Origin: Salinicola aestuarinus
Lineage (GTDB): Bacteria > Pseudomonadota > Gammaproteobacteria > Pseudomonadales > Halomonadaceae
DNA: 64,000 bases
Direction: 5' to 3'
Assembly (NCBI RefSeq): GCF_003206645.1
Contig: NZ_PZJP01000017.1
Location: 1-64,000, forward strand
The notes under the pieces were generated by a model. The model had not been told where the DNA came from, searched no databases, and was given only the letters and a program-made list of their open reading frames with translations. The position numbers were made by a program, and so were the translations under genes. This document shows, piece after piece, positions 53,380 to 61,325 of the stretch (positions are counted from its first letter, which is position 1; every line of letters starts with the position of its first letter).

Positions 53380-53455
53380 TGGCTCCCTGAGCAGGACTCG
53401 AACCTGCGACCCAGCGATTAACAGTCGCTTGCTCTACCAACTGAGCTATCAGGGA
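53380..53455 (-). tRNA. tRNA-Asn(GTT), divergent copy
   Basis: 76 bases, full cloverleaf with CCA encoded and anticodon GTT. It differs from the two other tRNA-Asn genes at eight positions, and all eight make four compensated base pairs (one acceptor, two anticodon-stem, one T-stem). It is therefore structurally intact but independently evolved. It is next to parA and may be carried by the element. Confidence 0.96.
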
Positions 53456-53489
53456 TCGATGCAGCGATCTCTCGTCACGATGATAACGA

Positions 53490-53565
53490 TGGCTCCCCGA
53501 ACAGGACTCGAACCTGTGACCCAATGATTAACAGTCATTTGCTCTACCAACTGAGCTATCGGGGA
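53490..53565 (-). tRNA. tRNA-Asn(GTT)
   Basis: 76 bases, complete cloverleaf, CCA encoded, anticodon GTT. It is identical to the copy at 53592. Its 3' 48 bases match the fragment at 40844, making it the probable integration site of the element. Confidence 0.97.
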
Positions 53566-53591
53566 TCGGACTCACCGTGTGTTGAATTCGT

Positions 53592-53667
53592 TGGCTCCCC
53601 GAACAGGACTCGAACCTGTGACCCAATGATTAACAGTCATTTGCTCTACCAACTGAGCTATCGGGGA
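53592..53667 (-). tRNA. tRNA-Asn(GTT)
   Basis: 76 bases, complete cloverleaf, CCA encoded, anticodon GTT. It is identical to the copy at 53490, separated by 26 bases. The tandem is probably co-transcribed from a promoter to the right. Confidence 0.97.
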
Positions 53668-54122
53668 CCGTCTTCAACACGCGGCGAATTATACGTACTC
53701 GTTTTCAGGCGTCAAGCCCCAACGGCATTTCAATTTCTGAACGCATGCCAAAATCTCGCCCACAATCAATGCACTGCGCCGCCCTGGTCTGGCGAACGCG
53801 CGCCAGTCGCGGGCCCTGGGCTGCACAAGTCGATCAGCCCGCCCGCGTTTCGAGTCACGCTTAGGGATCGAGAAGCGGTACCGCTGAATAGTCCTTGCCG
53901 CACGAACCTCGACAGCAATCCGGCGTCGTGGAAGCGCCAGCCTAGGACGGCGGCCTAGCGTGCGTCGATTGCGCGAGCGGGACGCCGAAAAGGCGTCAAG
54001 CAACGAGGGTTCGATCTGAGCGATTTTTGCGCATGGAACGCAACACACCGACGAGAAACGTTGTATCGAAGACGCATGCTGGCAAGCGGCAAGAACCGGG
54101 AAGCGAGGGGAAAACTCTGGAT
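53668..54122. other. Intergenic region between tRNA-Asn cluster and tRNA-Met
   Basis: About 455 bases. The 119-codon minus frame at 53689-54048 is Arg-rich and has no recognisable domain. I see no gene, and presumably the promoter of the tRNA-Asn cluster lies in the left part. Confidence 0.45.
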
Positions 54123-54199
54123 TGGTGGCTACGCCCTGATTCGAACAGGGGACCCCATCATTATGAGTGATGTGCTCTAACCAGCTGAGCTACGTAGCC
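54123..54199 (-). tRNA. tRNA-Met(CAT), elongator
   Basis: 77 bases. GGCTACG and CGTAGCC form the acceptor stem, the anticodon is CAT in a CTCATAA loop, and CCA is encoded. The overall sequence resembles the E. coli elongator tRNA-Met rather than the initiator (normal A-U start to the D arm, no GGG/CCC anticodon stem). Confidence 0.96.
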
Positions 54200-54306
54200 A
54201 TCCAGCGATGCCTGAAGAGAGGGTTCGGGGAGAACCACCAGGGCAACGGGGGCGCACTATACCGACGGGCTCGTGCTACCACAAGCCCGCCAGACAGTTT
54301 TTCTCG

Positions 54307-55317
54307 TTAGAGATCGAGCGAATCGCGCACGGCGGTCAGCCCGGGTTCCCCATCGACGGTCTCAACACCCTCAAGCCAGGCATCCAGCGTCTCGGGGTGA
54401 TTGGAGAGCCAGGCTCGAGCGGCGGGCTTGGCGTCCTCCCCGTCGTTCATGATGGCGGCCATCACTTCGTTTTCCATATCCAGGGTGAAGGTGAGGTTCT
54501 CGAGCAGTCCGCCGACGTTGCCGCACTCGTCGACATAGCCTGCGCGGGTGTTGGTATAGACCGTAGCCCCCCCGAAATCCGGGCCGAAGTAGTCGTCTGC
54601 GCCGGAGAGATACCCCATGTCCAGGTCGGTGTTCATCGGGTGCGGCGCCCAGCCCAGGAACACCATCCACTTTTGATCACCGCGGGTGCGAGCCTTGGCT
54701 TCGGAAAGCATGCCCGCTTCGCTGGAGTCCACCAACGTCCAGTCGCCGAGGCCAAAGGCGTCGTCGTCGATCATCTGTTGAATGATCATGTTGCCATCGT
54801 TACCCGCTTCGATGCCGAACAGCTTGTGCTCGAACTCTTCGGCGTGGTCGTCGAGGTCGGCCACGGACGTCACGCCAGCATCGAGCACGTACTGGGGAAC
54901 GGCGAGCGTGTACTTGGCACCTTCGAGATTGGCCCGCGGGCGATCCACGACGCCCTCTTCGATGTAGGGATCACTGATCGACGCCATGGAGGGCATCCAG
55001 TTACCCAGAAACACATCGAAGTCACCGTTTTTCATCCCGGCGTAGGCGACCGGCACGGATACCGTGTCGGAATCCACCTCGTAGCCCAGCCCCTCGAGAA
55101 CCACGCTGGTCAGCGCCGTGGTCGACTGGATATCGGTCCAGCCGACCTCGGCGAAATGCACCGTGCGGCAGCTTTCCGGCACGTCAGCCTGCGCCGAGCC
55201 GACGACGCCGATCGCCAGCGAGGCGCCAAGCAGTGTGGTGCCCATGACACCCGAGCCCAGGCGTGGGGTCGCGTGGCGCTTCGGGGCTACGGATTGATTG
55301 TCCTGTCGTTGCATCAT
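54307..55317 (-). CDS. choX: Choline ABC-transporter periplasmic binding protein (ChoX-like)
   Basis: 336 residues, of the OpuAC/ProX family. A long N-region is followed by a signal peptide ending near AQADVPESC. VHFAEVGWTDIQSTTALTSVV, DVFLGNWMPSM and WMVFLGWAPHPMN hold the tryptophans that form the aromatic box around a quaternary ammonium group, as in choline-binding ChoX. Choline is preferred over glycine betaine because the gene is divergent from betIBA. No permease or ATPase gene is adjacent, so the partners are elsewhere. The intergenic region carries a BetI-type operator at 55437. Start codon ATG at 55317, or 55314. Confidence 0.87.
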   Translation of the reverse strand: MMQRQDNQSVAPKRHATPRLGSGVMGTTLLGASLAIGVVGSAQADVPESCRTVHFAEVGWTDIQSTTALTSVVLEGLGYEVDSDTVSVPVAYAGMKNGDFDVFLGNWMPSMASISDPYIEEGVVDRPRANLEGAKYTLAVPQYVLDAGVTSVADLDDHAEEFEHKLFGIEAGNDGNMIIQQMIDDDAFGLGDWTLVDSSEAGMLSEAKARTRGDQKWMVFLGWAPHPMNTDLDMGYLSGADDYFGPDFGGATVYTNTRAGYVDECGNVGGLLENLTFTLDMENEVMAAIMNDGEDAKPAARAWLSNHPETLDAWLEGVETVDGEPGLTAVRDSLDL

Positions 55318-55436
55318 CTCGATATCGCCTGTGGTTGTTTGTCGTTGATGGCACGTCCGATCACACCAGCGATCGGCGCGAGAATAAACCTGGGTTATCT
55401 CAAAACCCCTTTCGCATCTTACACAGAAATGATCGA

Positions 55437-55466
55437 TTCTTTATTGATTGACCGTTCAATAAAGAA
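55437..55466. promoter_or_regulatory. BetI operator in the choX-betI intergenic region
   Basis: A perfect palindrome with 11-base arms (TTCTTTATTGA and TCAATAAAGAA) around an eight-base spacer (TTGACCGT). The centre closely resembles, from memory, the E. coli BetI site (ATTGATTGGACGTTCAAT). It is placed so BetI could repress both choX and betIBA until choline is present. Confidence 0.82.
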
Positions 55467-55681
55467 TTTACATAATAAGACTAGGCTGAGGATGATGCCA
55501 AGTGCCCTGTCGTCAATCGTCACGCGTGCCAGGCAACGACTACGATAAGACGGTGAGCACGCGCTGCGACATCGGGCGTGAGATTCAACCATTGGTTAGC
55601 GGGCCCCCGGGGCGACCCGGCGAAATGCCCGGTAGACAGAAGATCCCTCGCGGGATCACAGCAAGATTAAGGAGTCGCGCT

Positions 55682-56332
55682 TTGCCCAAGGTCGGCATGC
55701 AACCCATCCGCCGCCGCCAGCTCATCGAAGCGACGCTGGCGACTATCGACGAGTTCGGCCTGGCGGACGCCACCATCTCGCGCATCGCCAAGCGTGCCGG
55801 CGTTTCCACCGGCATCATCAGCCACTATTTCAACGGTCGCGACGGCCTGCTGGAAGCGACTATGCGTCACATTCTGACGGACCTGGGCACGGCCGTGAGC
55901 GAGCGCCGTACCCTGCTGGGCGATGCGCCGCCCCGAGCGCATCTGCACGCGATCATCGACGGCAACTTCGATCGCAGTCAGACCAGTCGCTCGGTGATGA
56001 AGACCTGGCTCGCGTTCTGGGCCAGCAGCATGCATCACCGGCCGCTGCAGACGCTGCAGCGGGTCAACGACCGGCGACTCTACTCGAACCTGTGCGCCCA
56101 GTTTCATCGCGTGATGCCCAAGCATCAGGCGCGCGATGCGGCACGCGGACTGGCAGCGTTGATCGACGGCCTGTGGCTGCGAGGAGCGCTGGCACCGGAA
56201 GGGCTCAATGTGGAACGGGCGCGGCGACTGGCCTACGACTACGTGCGCGAACAGCTGGCCCGGGTCGAAACCCCGGAGGAGCGGTCAGCCCAGGCGGCCC
56301 CACGACAACGCAGCGGCGCCCAGTCCCACTGA
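55682..56332 (+). CDS. betI: Choline-responsive repressor BetI
   Basis: About 216 residues, TetR family. The start LPKVGMQPIRRRQLIEATL matches the conserved BetI N-terminus, and TISRIAKRAGVSTGIISHYF is the helix-turn-helix. BetI represses the bet genes and is released by choline. The start is TTG at 55682, placed by homology and by AAGGAG seven bases upstream. The frame is open from 55502, but that segment is not BetI-like. It is about 20 residues longer at the C-terminus than E. coli BetI, with a Gln/Arg/Ser-rich tail. It is the first gene of betIBA. Confidence 0.95.
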   Translation: MPKVGMQPIRRRQLIEATLATIDEFGLADATISRIAKRAGVSTGIISHYFNGRDGLLEATMRHILTDLGTAVSERRTLLGDAPPRAHLHAIIDGNFDRSQTSRSVMKTWLAFWASSMHHRPLQTLQRVNDRRLYSNLCAQFHRVMPKHQARDAARGLAALIDGLWLRGALAPEGLNVERARRLAYDYVREQLARVETPEERSAQAAPRQRSGAQSH

Positions 56333-56438
56333 GGGCCGCCCGGCGCCTATAAGGGCGCTCTGACCCGCGCGAACCGATTTCAATGGCGGCGCAATGACGA
56401 CAGCCGCGCGTTCAACCGGCTATTCAAGGAGAAGCACC

Positions 56439-57908
56439 ATGGCACGACTCGAGACCCAGACGCTTTACATCGACGGCCGCCGCCAGCCGGCGACCAGCGA
56501 TGAAACCTTCGATGTGGTCAATCCAGCCAATGGTGAGACGCTGGCGAGTATTCAGCAGGCGAGCGCCGCCGATATCGACGCCGCGGTCGAAAGCGCCAGC
56601 CGCGCCCAGCGCCAGTGGGCCGCGATGAGCGGCATGGAACGCTCGCGCATCCTGCTCAAGGCGGTCGCGCTGCTACGCGAGCGCAACAACGAGCTCGCCG
56701 AGCTGGAGACGCTCAACACCGGAAAGCCGTTCAGCGAAACCGCGAGCGTCGACATCGTCACCGGCGCGGATGCGCTCGAGTACTTCGCCGGCCTGGCCCC
56801 CGCGATCGAGGGCACCCAGATTCCGCTGCGCGAAGACTCCTTCGTCTATACCCGGCGCGAACCGCTGGGGGTCGTTGGCGCCATCGGCGCCTGGAACTAC
56901 CCCGTGCAGATCGCTTGCTGGAAGGCGGCGCCGGCACTGGCGGCAGGTAACGCCGTCGTCTTCAAACCCAGCGAAGTCACGCCGCTGACCGCCATGAAGC
57001 TGGCAGAGATTTTCACCGAAGCCGGGCTGCCGGACGGCCTTTTCAACGTCGTCCACGGCGACGGCCGGGTGGGCGCGATGCTGACCGAGCACGCCGGCAT
57101 CGCCAAGATCAGCTTCACCGGCGAAGTCGGCACCGGCAAGAAGGTGATGTCCGCCGCTGCCGGCTCGACGCTCAAGGACGTCACCATGGAGCTTGGCGGC
57201 AAGTCTCCGCTGATCGTCTTCGACGATGCCGATCTCGACCGCGCCGCCGATGCCGCGATGATGGCCAACTTCTACTCCAGCGGGCAGGTCTGTACTAACG
57301 GCACGCGCGTATTCGTGCACCGCTCGGTGAAGACGGCGTTCGAGAAGAAACTCGTCGAACGCGTCGAACGCGTCAAGGCGGGCGACCCGCTGGCACCGGA
57401 GACGAATTTCGGTCCCCTGGTCAGCTTCGAGCATCTGGAGAAGGTCGAAAGCTATCTGGAGATCGCGCGGCAGGATGGCGCGCGTCTGCTGGTCGGCGGT
57501 CAACGTATGAAAGAGGGTGAGTTCGCCAAGGGCGCCTGGATCGCGCCGACCGTCTACACCGACTGCGACGATGACATGCGCATCGTCCGCGAGGAGATCT
57601 TCGGCCCGATCCTGTCGCTGCTCACCTTTGACGATGAAGAGGAAGTGATCCGCCGCGCCAATGACACGGAGTATGGCCTGGCCGCCGGGCTGTTCACCGA
57701 AGGGCTCAATCGCGCCCACCGCGTGGTCCATCAGCTCGAAGCCGGTATCTGCTGGATCAACACCTGGGGCGACTCCCCCGCCGAAATGCCAGTCGGTGGC
57801 TACAAGCAGTCCGGTATTGGTCGCGAGAACGGGATGGAGACGCTCTCTCACTACACGCAAACGAAGTCGGTACAGATCGAGATGGGGCCGTTCGAGTCGG
57901 TTTTCTGA
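56439..57908 (+). CDS. betB: Betaine aldehyde dehydrogenase
   Basis: About 489 residues, normal length. BetB oxidises betaine aldehyde to glycine betaine with NAD(P)+. GAWNYPVQIACWKAAPALAAGNAVVFKPSE is the coenzyme region, VTMELGGKSP carries the general-base Glu, and SSGQVCTNGTRVFV carries the catalytic Cys. AAGGAG lies seven bases before the ATG at 56439. A frame start at 56394 is rejected. It lies between betI and betA in the usual order. Confidence 0.97.
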   Translation: MARLETQTLYIDGRRQPATSDETFDVVNPANGETLASIQQASAADIDAAVESASRAQRQWAAMSGMERSRILLKAVALLRERNNELAELETLNTGKPFSETASVDIVTGADALEYFAGLAPAIEGTQIPLREDSFVYTRREPLGVVGAIGAWNYPVQIACWKAAPALAAGNAVVFKPSEVTPLTAMKLAEIFTEAGLPDGLFNVVHGDGRVGAMLTEHAGIAKISFTGEVGTGKKVMSAAAGSTLKDVTMELGGKSPLIVFDDADLDRAADAAMMANFYSSGQVCTNGTRVFVHRSVKTAFEKKLVERVERVKAGDPLAPETNFGPLVSFEHLEKVESYLEIARQDGARLLVGGQRMKEGEFAKGAWIAPTVYTDCDDDMRIVREEIFGPILSLLTFDDEEEVIRRANDTEYGLAAGLFTEGLNRAHRVVHQLEAGICWINTWGDSPAEMPVGGYKQSGIGRENGMETLSHYTQTKSVQIEMGPFESVF

Positions 57909-57995
57909 CGATTCGCGCTTCACTCGTTCGGGCACGTCATTCGTCCGAGCGACCTCTCGGCTCGACTCTCTTTCTGCTTAACCAGGGGCAAGCGC

Positions 57996-59693
57996 ATGGA
58001 TCAGGCTCGTGAATTCGACTACATCATCATCGGCGCCGGCTCCGCGGGCAACGTCCTCGCGACCCGGCTGACCGAGGACCCAAGCGTCTCGGTGCTGCTG
58101 CTGGAAGCGGGCGGCCCCGACTACCGGGTGGACTTTCGCACCCAGATGCCGGCAGCGCTGGCCTACCCGCTTCAGGGCAAGCGTTACAACTGGGCCTTCG
58201 AGACCGACCCTGAACCCTACATGGACGACCGCCGCATGGAGTGCGGTCGCGGCAAGGGGCTCGGCGGCTCTTCATTGATCAACGGCATGTGCTACATCCG
58301 CGGCAACGCCATGGATCTGGACTACTGGGCGCAAGCGCCAGGACTGGAAAACTGGAATTACCTGGCATGCCTGCCCTACTACAGGAGAGCGGAAACCCGC
58401 GATATCGGGCCTAATGATTTCCACGGCAGCGAGGGGCCGCTCAGCGTCGCCACGCCGAAGGCGGGCAACAACCCGCTCTATCACGCCTTCATCGAAGCTG
58501 GCGTCCAGGCAGGCTATCCGCGCACCGACGATCTCAACGGCTACCAGCAGGAAGGGTTCGGTCCGATGGACCGTACCACCACGCAGAACGGGCGCCGCTC
58601 CTCTACCGCTCGGGGCTACCTGGACATCGCCAAGCAGCGCGAGAATCTGACGATCGTCACCCATGCGACGACCGATCGTATCCTGTTCGAAGAGAAGCGT
58701 GCCGTCGGGGTGAGCTATCTGGAAAAGTCGCAGCCGAAGCAGGCACTGGCGCGGCGCGAGGTCCTGCTCTGCGGGGGCGCCATCGCATCGCCGCAGATCC
58801 TGCAGCGCTCCGGTATCGGTGACCCGGCCCTGCTCGACAAGCACGGCGTGCCCGTGGTGCACGATCTCAAGGGGGTGGGCGAAAACCTTCAAGACCACCT
58901 GGAGATGTACATACAGTACGAGTGCAAGGAACCGGTGTCGCTCTACCCCGCGTTGAAGCTGCACAATCAGCCGAAGATCGGCGCGGAGTGGATGTTCGCA
59001 GGTAAGGGAATTGGTGCCAGCAACCAGTTCGAGGCCGGCGGCTTCATCCGGACCAACGACGAAGAGCGCTGGCCCAACATCCAGTATCACTTCCTGCCCA
59101 TCGCGATCAGCTACAACGGCAAGAGCGCGGTTCAGGCTCACGGCTTTCAGGCCCACGTGGGGTCGATGCGGTCGATGAGTCGCGGCCGGGTGCACCTCAC
59201 CGACCGTGACCCGAGAAGTGCGCCGAGCATCCTCTTCAACTACATGTCGCATGCCCGCGATTGGGAAGAGTTTCGTGCCGCGATCCGTATTACGCGGGAG
59301 ATCATCGAGCAGCCGGCGATGGATGCCTACCGTGGCCGCGAGATCTCACCGGGACCGGACGTGCAGACGGATGAAGAACTCGACGCCTTCGTCCGTCAGC
59401 ACGCCGAGACCGCCTATCACCCCTGCGGCACCTGTCGCATGGGCCACGGCGAGGATGCGGTAGTGGATGAGGAAGGTCGCGTTCACGGCGTCAGTGCCCT
59501 GCGGGTGATCGACGCCTCGATCATGCCGCAGATCGTGACCGGCAACCTCAATGCCACCACGATCATGATCGCCGAGAAGCTCGCCGACTGCGTCCGAGGT
59601 CTCGACCCCCTGCCGCCGTCGACGACGGCGTATTATGTCGCCAACGGCGCGCCGGCGCGCCAGGCGCCACAAAAAGCCGCCGCAAACCGCTAA
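57996..59693 (+). CDS. betA: Choline dehydrogenase
   Basis: 565 residues, of the GMC oxidoreductase family. FDYIIIGAGSAGNVLATRL at the N-terminus is the FAD-binding motif, and GRGKGLGGSSLINGMCYIRG and RREVLLCGGAIASPQILQRSGIG are the two GMC signatures. YHPCGTCRMG holds the active-site His. It oxidises choline to betaine aldehyde at the membrane and can also act on the aldehyde. It ends the betIBA operon. AGGGG lies about eight bases upstream. Confidence 0.97.
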   Translation: MDQAREFDYIIIGAGSAGNVLATRLTEDPSVSVLLLEAGGPDYRVDFRTQMPAALAYPLQGKRYNWAFETDPEPYMDDRRMECGRGKGLGGSSLINGMCYIRGNAMDLDYWAQAPGLENWNYLACLPYYRRAETRDIGPNDFHGSEGPLSVATPKAGNNPLYHAFIEAGVQAGYPRTDDLNGYQQEGFGPMDRTTTQNGRRSSTARGYLDIAKQRENLTIVTHATTDRILFEEKRAVGVSYLEKSQPKQALARREVLLCGGAIASPQILQRSGIGDPALLDKHGVPVVHDLKGVGENLQDHLEMYIQYECKEPVSLYPALKLHNQPKIGAEWMFAGKGIGASNQFEAGGFIRTNDEERWPNIQYHFLPIAISYNGKSAVQAHGFQAHVGSMRSMSRGRVHLTDRDPRSAPSILFNYMSHARDWEEFRAAIRITREIIEQPAMDAYRGREISPGPDVQTDEELDAFVRQHAETAYHPCGTCRMGHGEDAVVDEEGRVHGVSALRVIDASIMPQIVTGNLNATTIMIAEKLADCVRGLDPLPPSTTAYYVANGAPARQAPQKAAANR

Positions 59694-59722
59694 GACGGTA
59701 TCGATATCCGGTGAATTCTGCA

Positions 59723-59752
59723 TCGCGGGCGAGACAGCGTCTTCGCCCGCGA
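59723..59752. terminator. Hairpin after betA
   Basis: A perfect ten-base-pair inverted repeat (TCGCGGGCGA and TCGCCCGCGA) with a ten-base loop, 30 bases after the betA stop. There is no T run, so it may be a pause site or mRNA-stabilising hairpin rather than an intrinsic terminator. The rest of the 357-base gap to the next gene shows no gene. Confidence 0.5.
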
Positions 59753-60050
59753 GTGTCGATCCTTCTCCCTTCACACCGACAGCGGCACACCCAACGATAC
59801 TCCGCTCCCCGCAAATGACGTCCGCGCTGTTCTTCCGCTCCGCTGATGCGCCTGTCTCCCCGCGGGATCTCCGGCATCGCCTCACCGTTCGATTGCGTAC
59901 TCCTTGCGCATTTAGCGAACGCCGTTCCGTTAGACTGCGAATCTGTCTAGCATGAGTCGCGTGTCATCCGCGCCGTCTCCGGGCACTGACATCGCACGCT
60001 ATTGATCGCCGACTTTCTACCGCCGTGACCTTCAAGGACCGAGTTCGTCT

Positions 60051-61325
60051 ATGTCTTCATCTTCTTCCACTCGCTCCCGCCGCCTGCTGCGCTGGGCGCT
60101 GACTGCCGTCGCACTCGTCATCGTGGCGGTCGTCGCCTACCGCTTCCTGCTCGACGATGGGGCGGATGCCTCGCCGGAGCCGGCCGATGCGGCGGCAAAC
60201 GCTCGCCCGGCATCGGCGGTCGCCGCCGTCGCCGCCAGCCGCCGCGACCTGCCGATTCGACTGACGGCGCTGGGTACGGTTCGCGCGCTTGCCAGTGTGG
60301 AGGTCAGACCCCGGGTGGAGGGCGAGCTCACCGACGTCTCCTTCGAGGAAGGTCAGAGGGTCGAGAAAGGTCAGGTGCTCGCGCGGATCGATCCCCGCGA
60401 CTACGAAGCCCAGCGGGCCCAGGCGCAGGGCCAGCTCTCCCAGGATCAGGCTCAGCTCGCCTCGGCGAAAGAGGATCTCGCGCGTTACAACAAGCTGATC
60501 GACACCAACTACGTGTCGCGGCAGGAGCTCGAGCAGCAGCGCCAACTGGTCCGTCAGTATGAGGGCACGGTGGCCAGCGATCAGGCGAGCCTCGATAGCG
60601 CCAATGTCCAGCTCGACTACACCCGGATCACTGCCCCCATTACCGGCGTCGTCGGCATCCGCAATGTCGACGCCGGCAACATCGTCCAGCTCGGCAATGA
60701 CGACCCGATCGTCACCATCACCCAGCTCGATCCGATCTCGGTGATCTTTTCGCTGCCGAGCCGCTACGTCGACACCCTGCGCACGCGCCTGGCCGAGGGC
60801 GACCATCCTGCCGTCAGCGTGACGACCGGCAGTGGTGGCACCTATACCGGCGAGCTCACCAGCGTCGACAGCAACATCAACAGCACCACCGGGACGCTGC
60901 GAATGCGCGCAACGCTCGACAACCCCGATGGCGCGCTCTATCCCAACGCCTATGTCGACGTCAGCCTGGTGTCACAGATCCTGCGCGATCAGCTCATCGT
61001 CCCGGAGCCGGCGGTGCAGACCGGTCAGGACGGCAACTATGTCTATGTCGTCAACGCCGACGACAGCGTCAGCCAGCGCAGTGTCCAACTCGTCGCCAAT
61101 CAGAATCATCAGAGCGCGATTCGCGGCGACGTGGAGCCGGGTGAGCGAGTGGTCATCGATGGCGTTGACAACCTGCGCGACGGCGCCAAGGTGCGGGTGA
61201 TCAGCGACGCCCTGCCGGGCGAGGAAGCTGACACCGGCAGCGCCACGCCAGATGACGCCGAAACGCGCAGCGGACAATCCGACAGCGCCGCAGCCAGCAC
61301 CGGCAAAGACGCCAGCACCTCATGA
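60051..61325 (+). CDS. RND efflux periplasmic adaptor, MdtA-like
   Basis: 424 residues. One N-terminal helix at about 15-33 anchors it in the inner membrane, without a lipobox. TALGTVRALASVEVRPRVEGELTDVSFEEGQRVEKGQVLARIDPRDY is the lipoyl domain start, and a Gln-rich helical hairpin lies at about 118-180. TRITAPITGVVGIRNVDAGNIV is the second lipoyl half. The last 40 residues are Asp/Ser/Thr-rich and disordered. It resembles MdtA/MuxA adaptors. The stop overlaps the next gene's ATG (ATGA). Confidence 0.92.
   Translation: MSSSSSTRSRRLLRWALTAVALVIVAVVAYRFLLDDGADASPEPADAAANARPASAVAAVAASRRDLPIRLTALGTVRALASVEVRPRVEGELTDVSFEEGQRVEKGQVLARIDPRDYEAQRAQAQGQLSQDQAQLASAKEDLARYNKLIDTNYVSRQELEQQRQLVRQYEGTVASDQASLDSANVQLDYTRITAPITGVVGIRNVDAGNIVQLGNDDPIVTITQLDPISVIFSLPSRYVDTLRTRLAEGDHPAVSVTTGSGGTYTGELTSVDSNINSTTGTLRMRATLDNPDGALYPNAYVDVSLVSQILRDQLIVPEPAVQTGQDGNYVYVVNADDSVSQRSVQLVANQNHQSAIRGDVEPGERVVIDGVDNLRDGAKVRVISDALPGEEADTGSATPDDAETRSGQSDSAAASTGKDASTS

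Larger units (their letters stand above)
40844..53489. mobile_element. Decayed integrative conjugative element in tRNA-Asn
   Basis: About 12.6 kb. One end has a 48-base exact copy of the 3' part of tRNA-Asn, an integrase (frameshifted) and a MobH relaxase. The other end has parA and a truncated dnaB next to complete tRNA-Asn genes. Elements of the ICEclc/PFGI-1/SPI-7 type carry parA and dnaB at one end and integrase with TraI-type relaxase at the other, so the two remnants look like opposite ends of one element that lost its conjugation core. Cargo: TetR-RND efflux, AraC/mdaB and a truncated metallo-hydrolase. I place the right end at the tRNA-Asn at 53490, because its sequence matches the fragment. 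The gene at 53380 does not match. Confidence 0.75.

Noticed and set aside
53524..53958. 144-codon plus-strand frame across the tRNA-Asn genes
   Set aside because: Its N-terminal repeats are the antisense of two identical tRNA genes, so it is not a protein.
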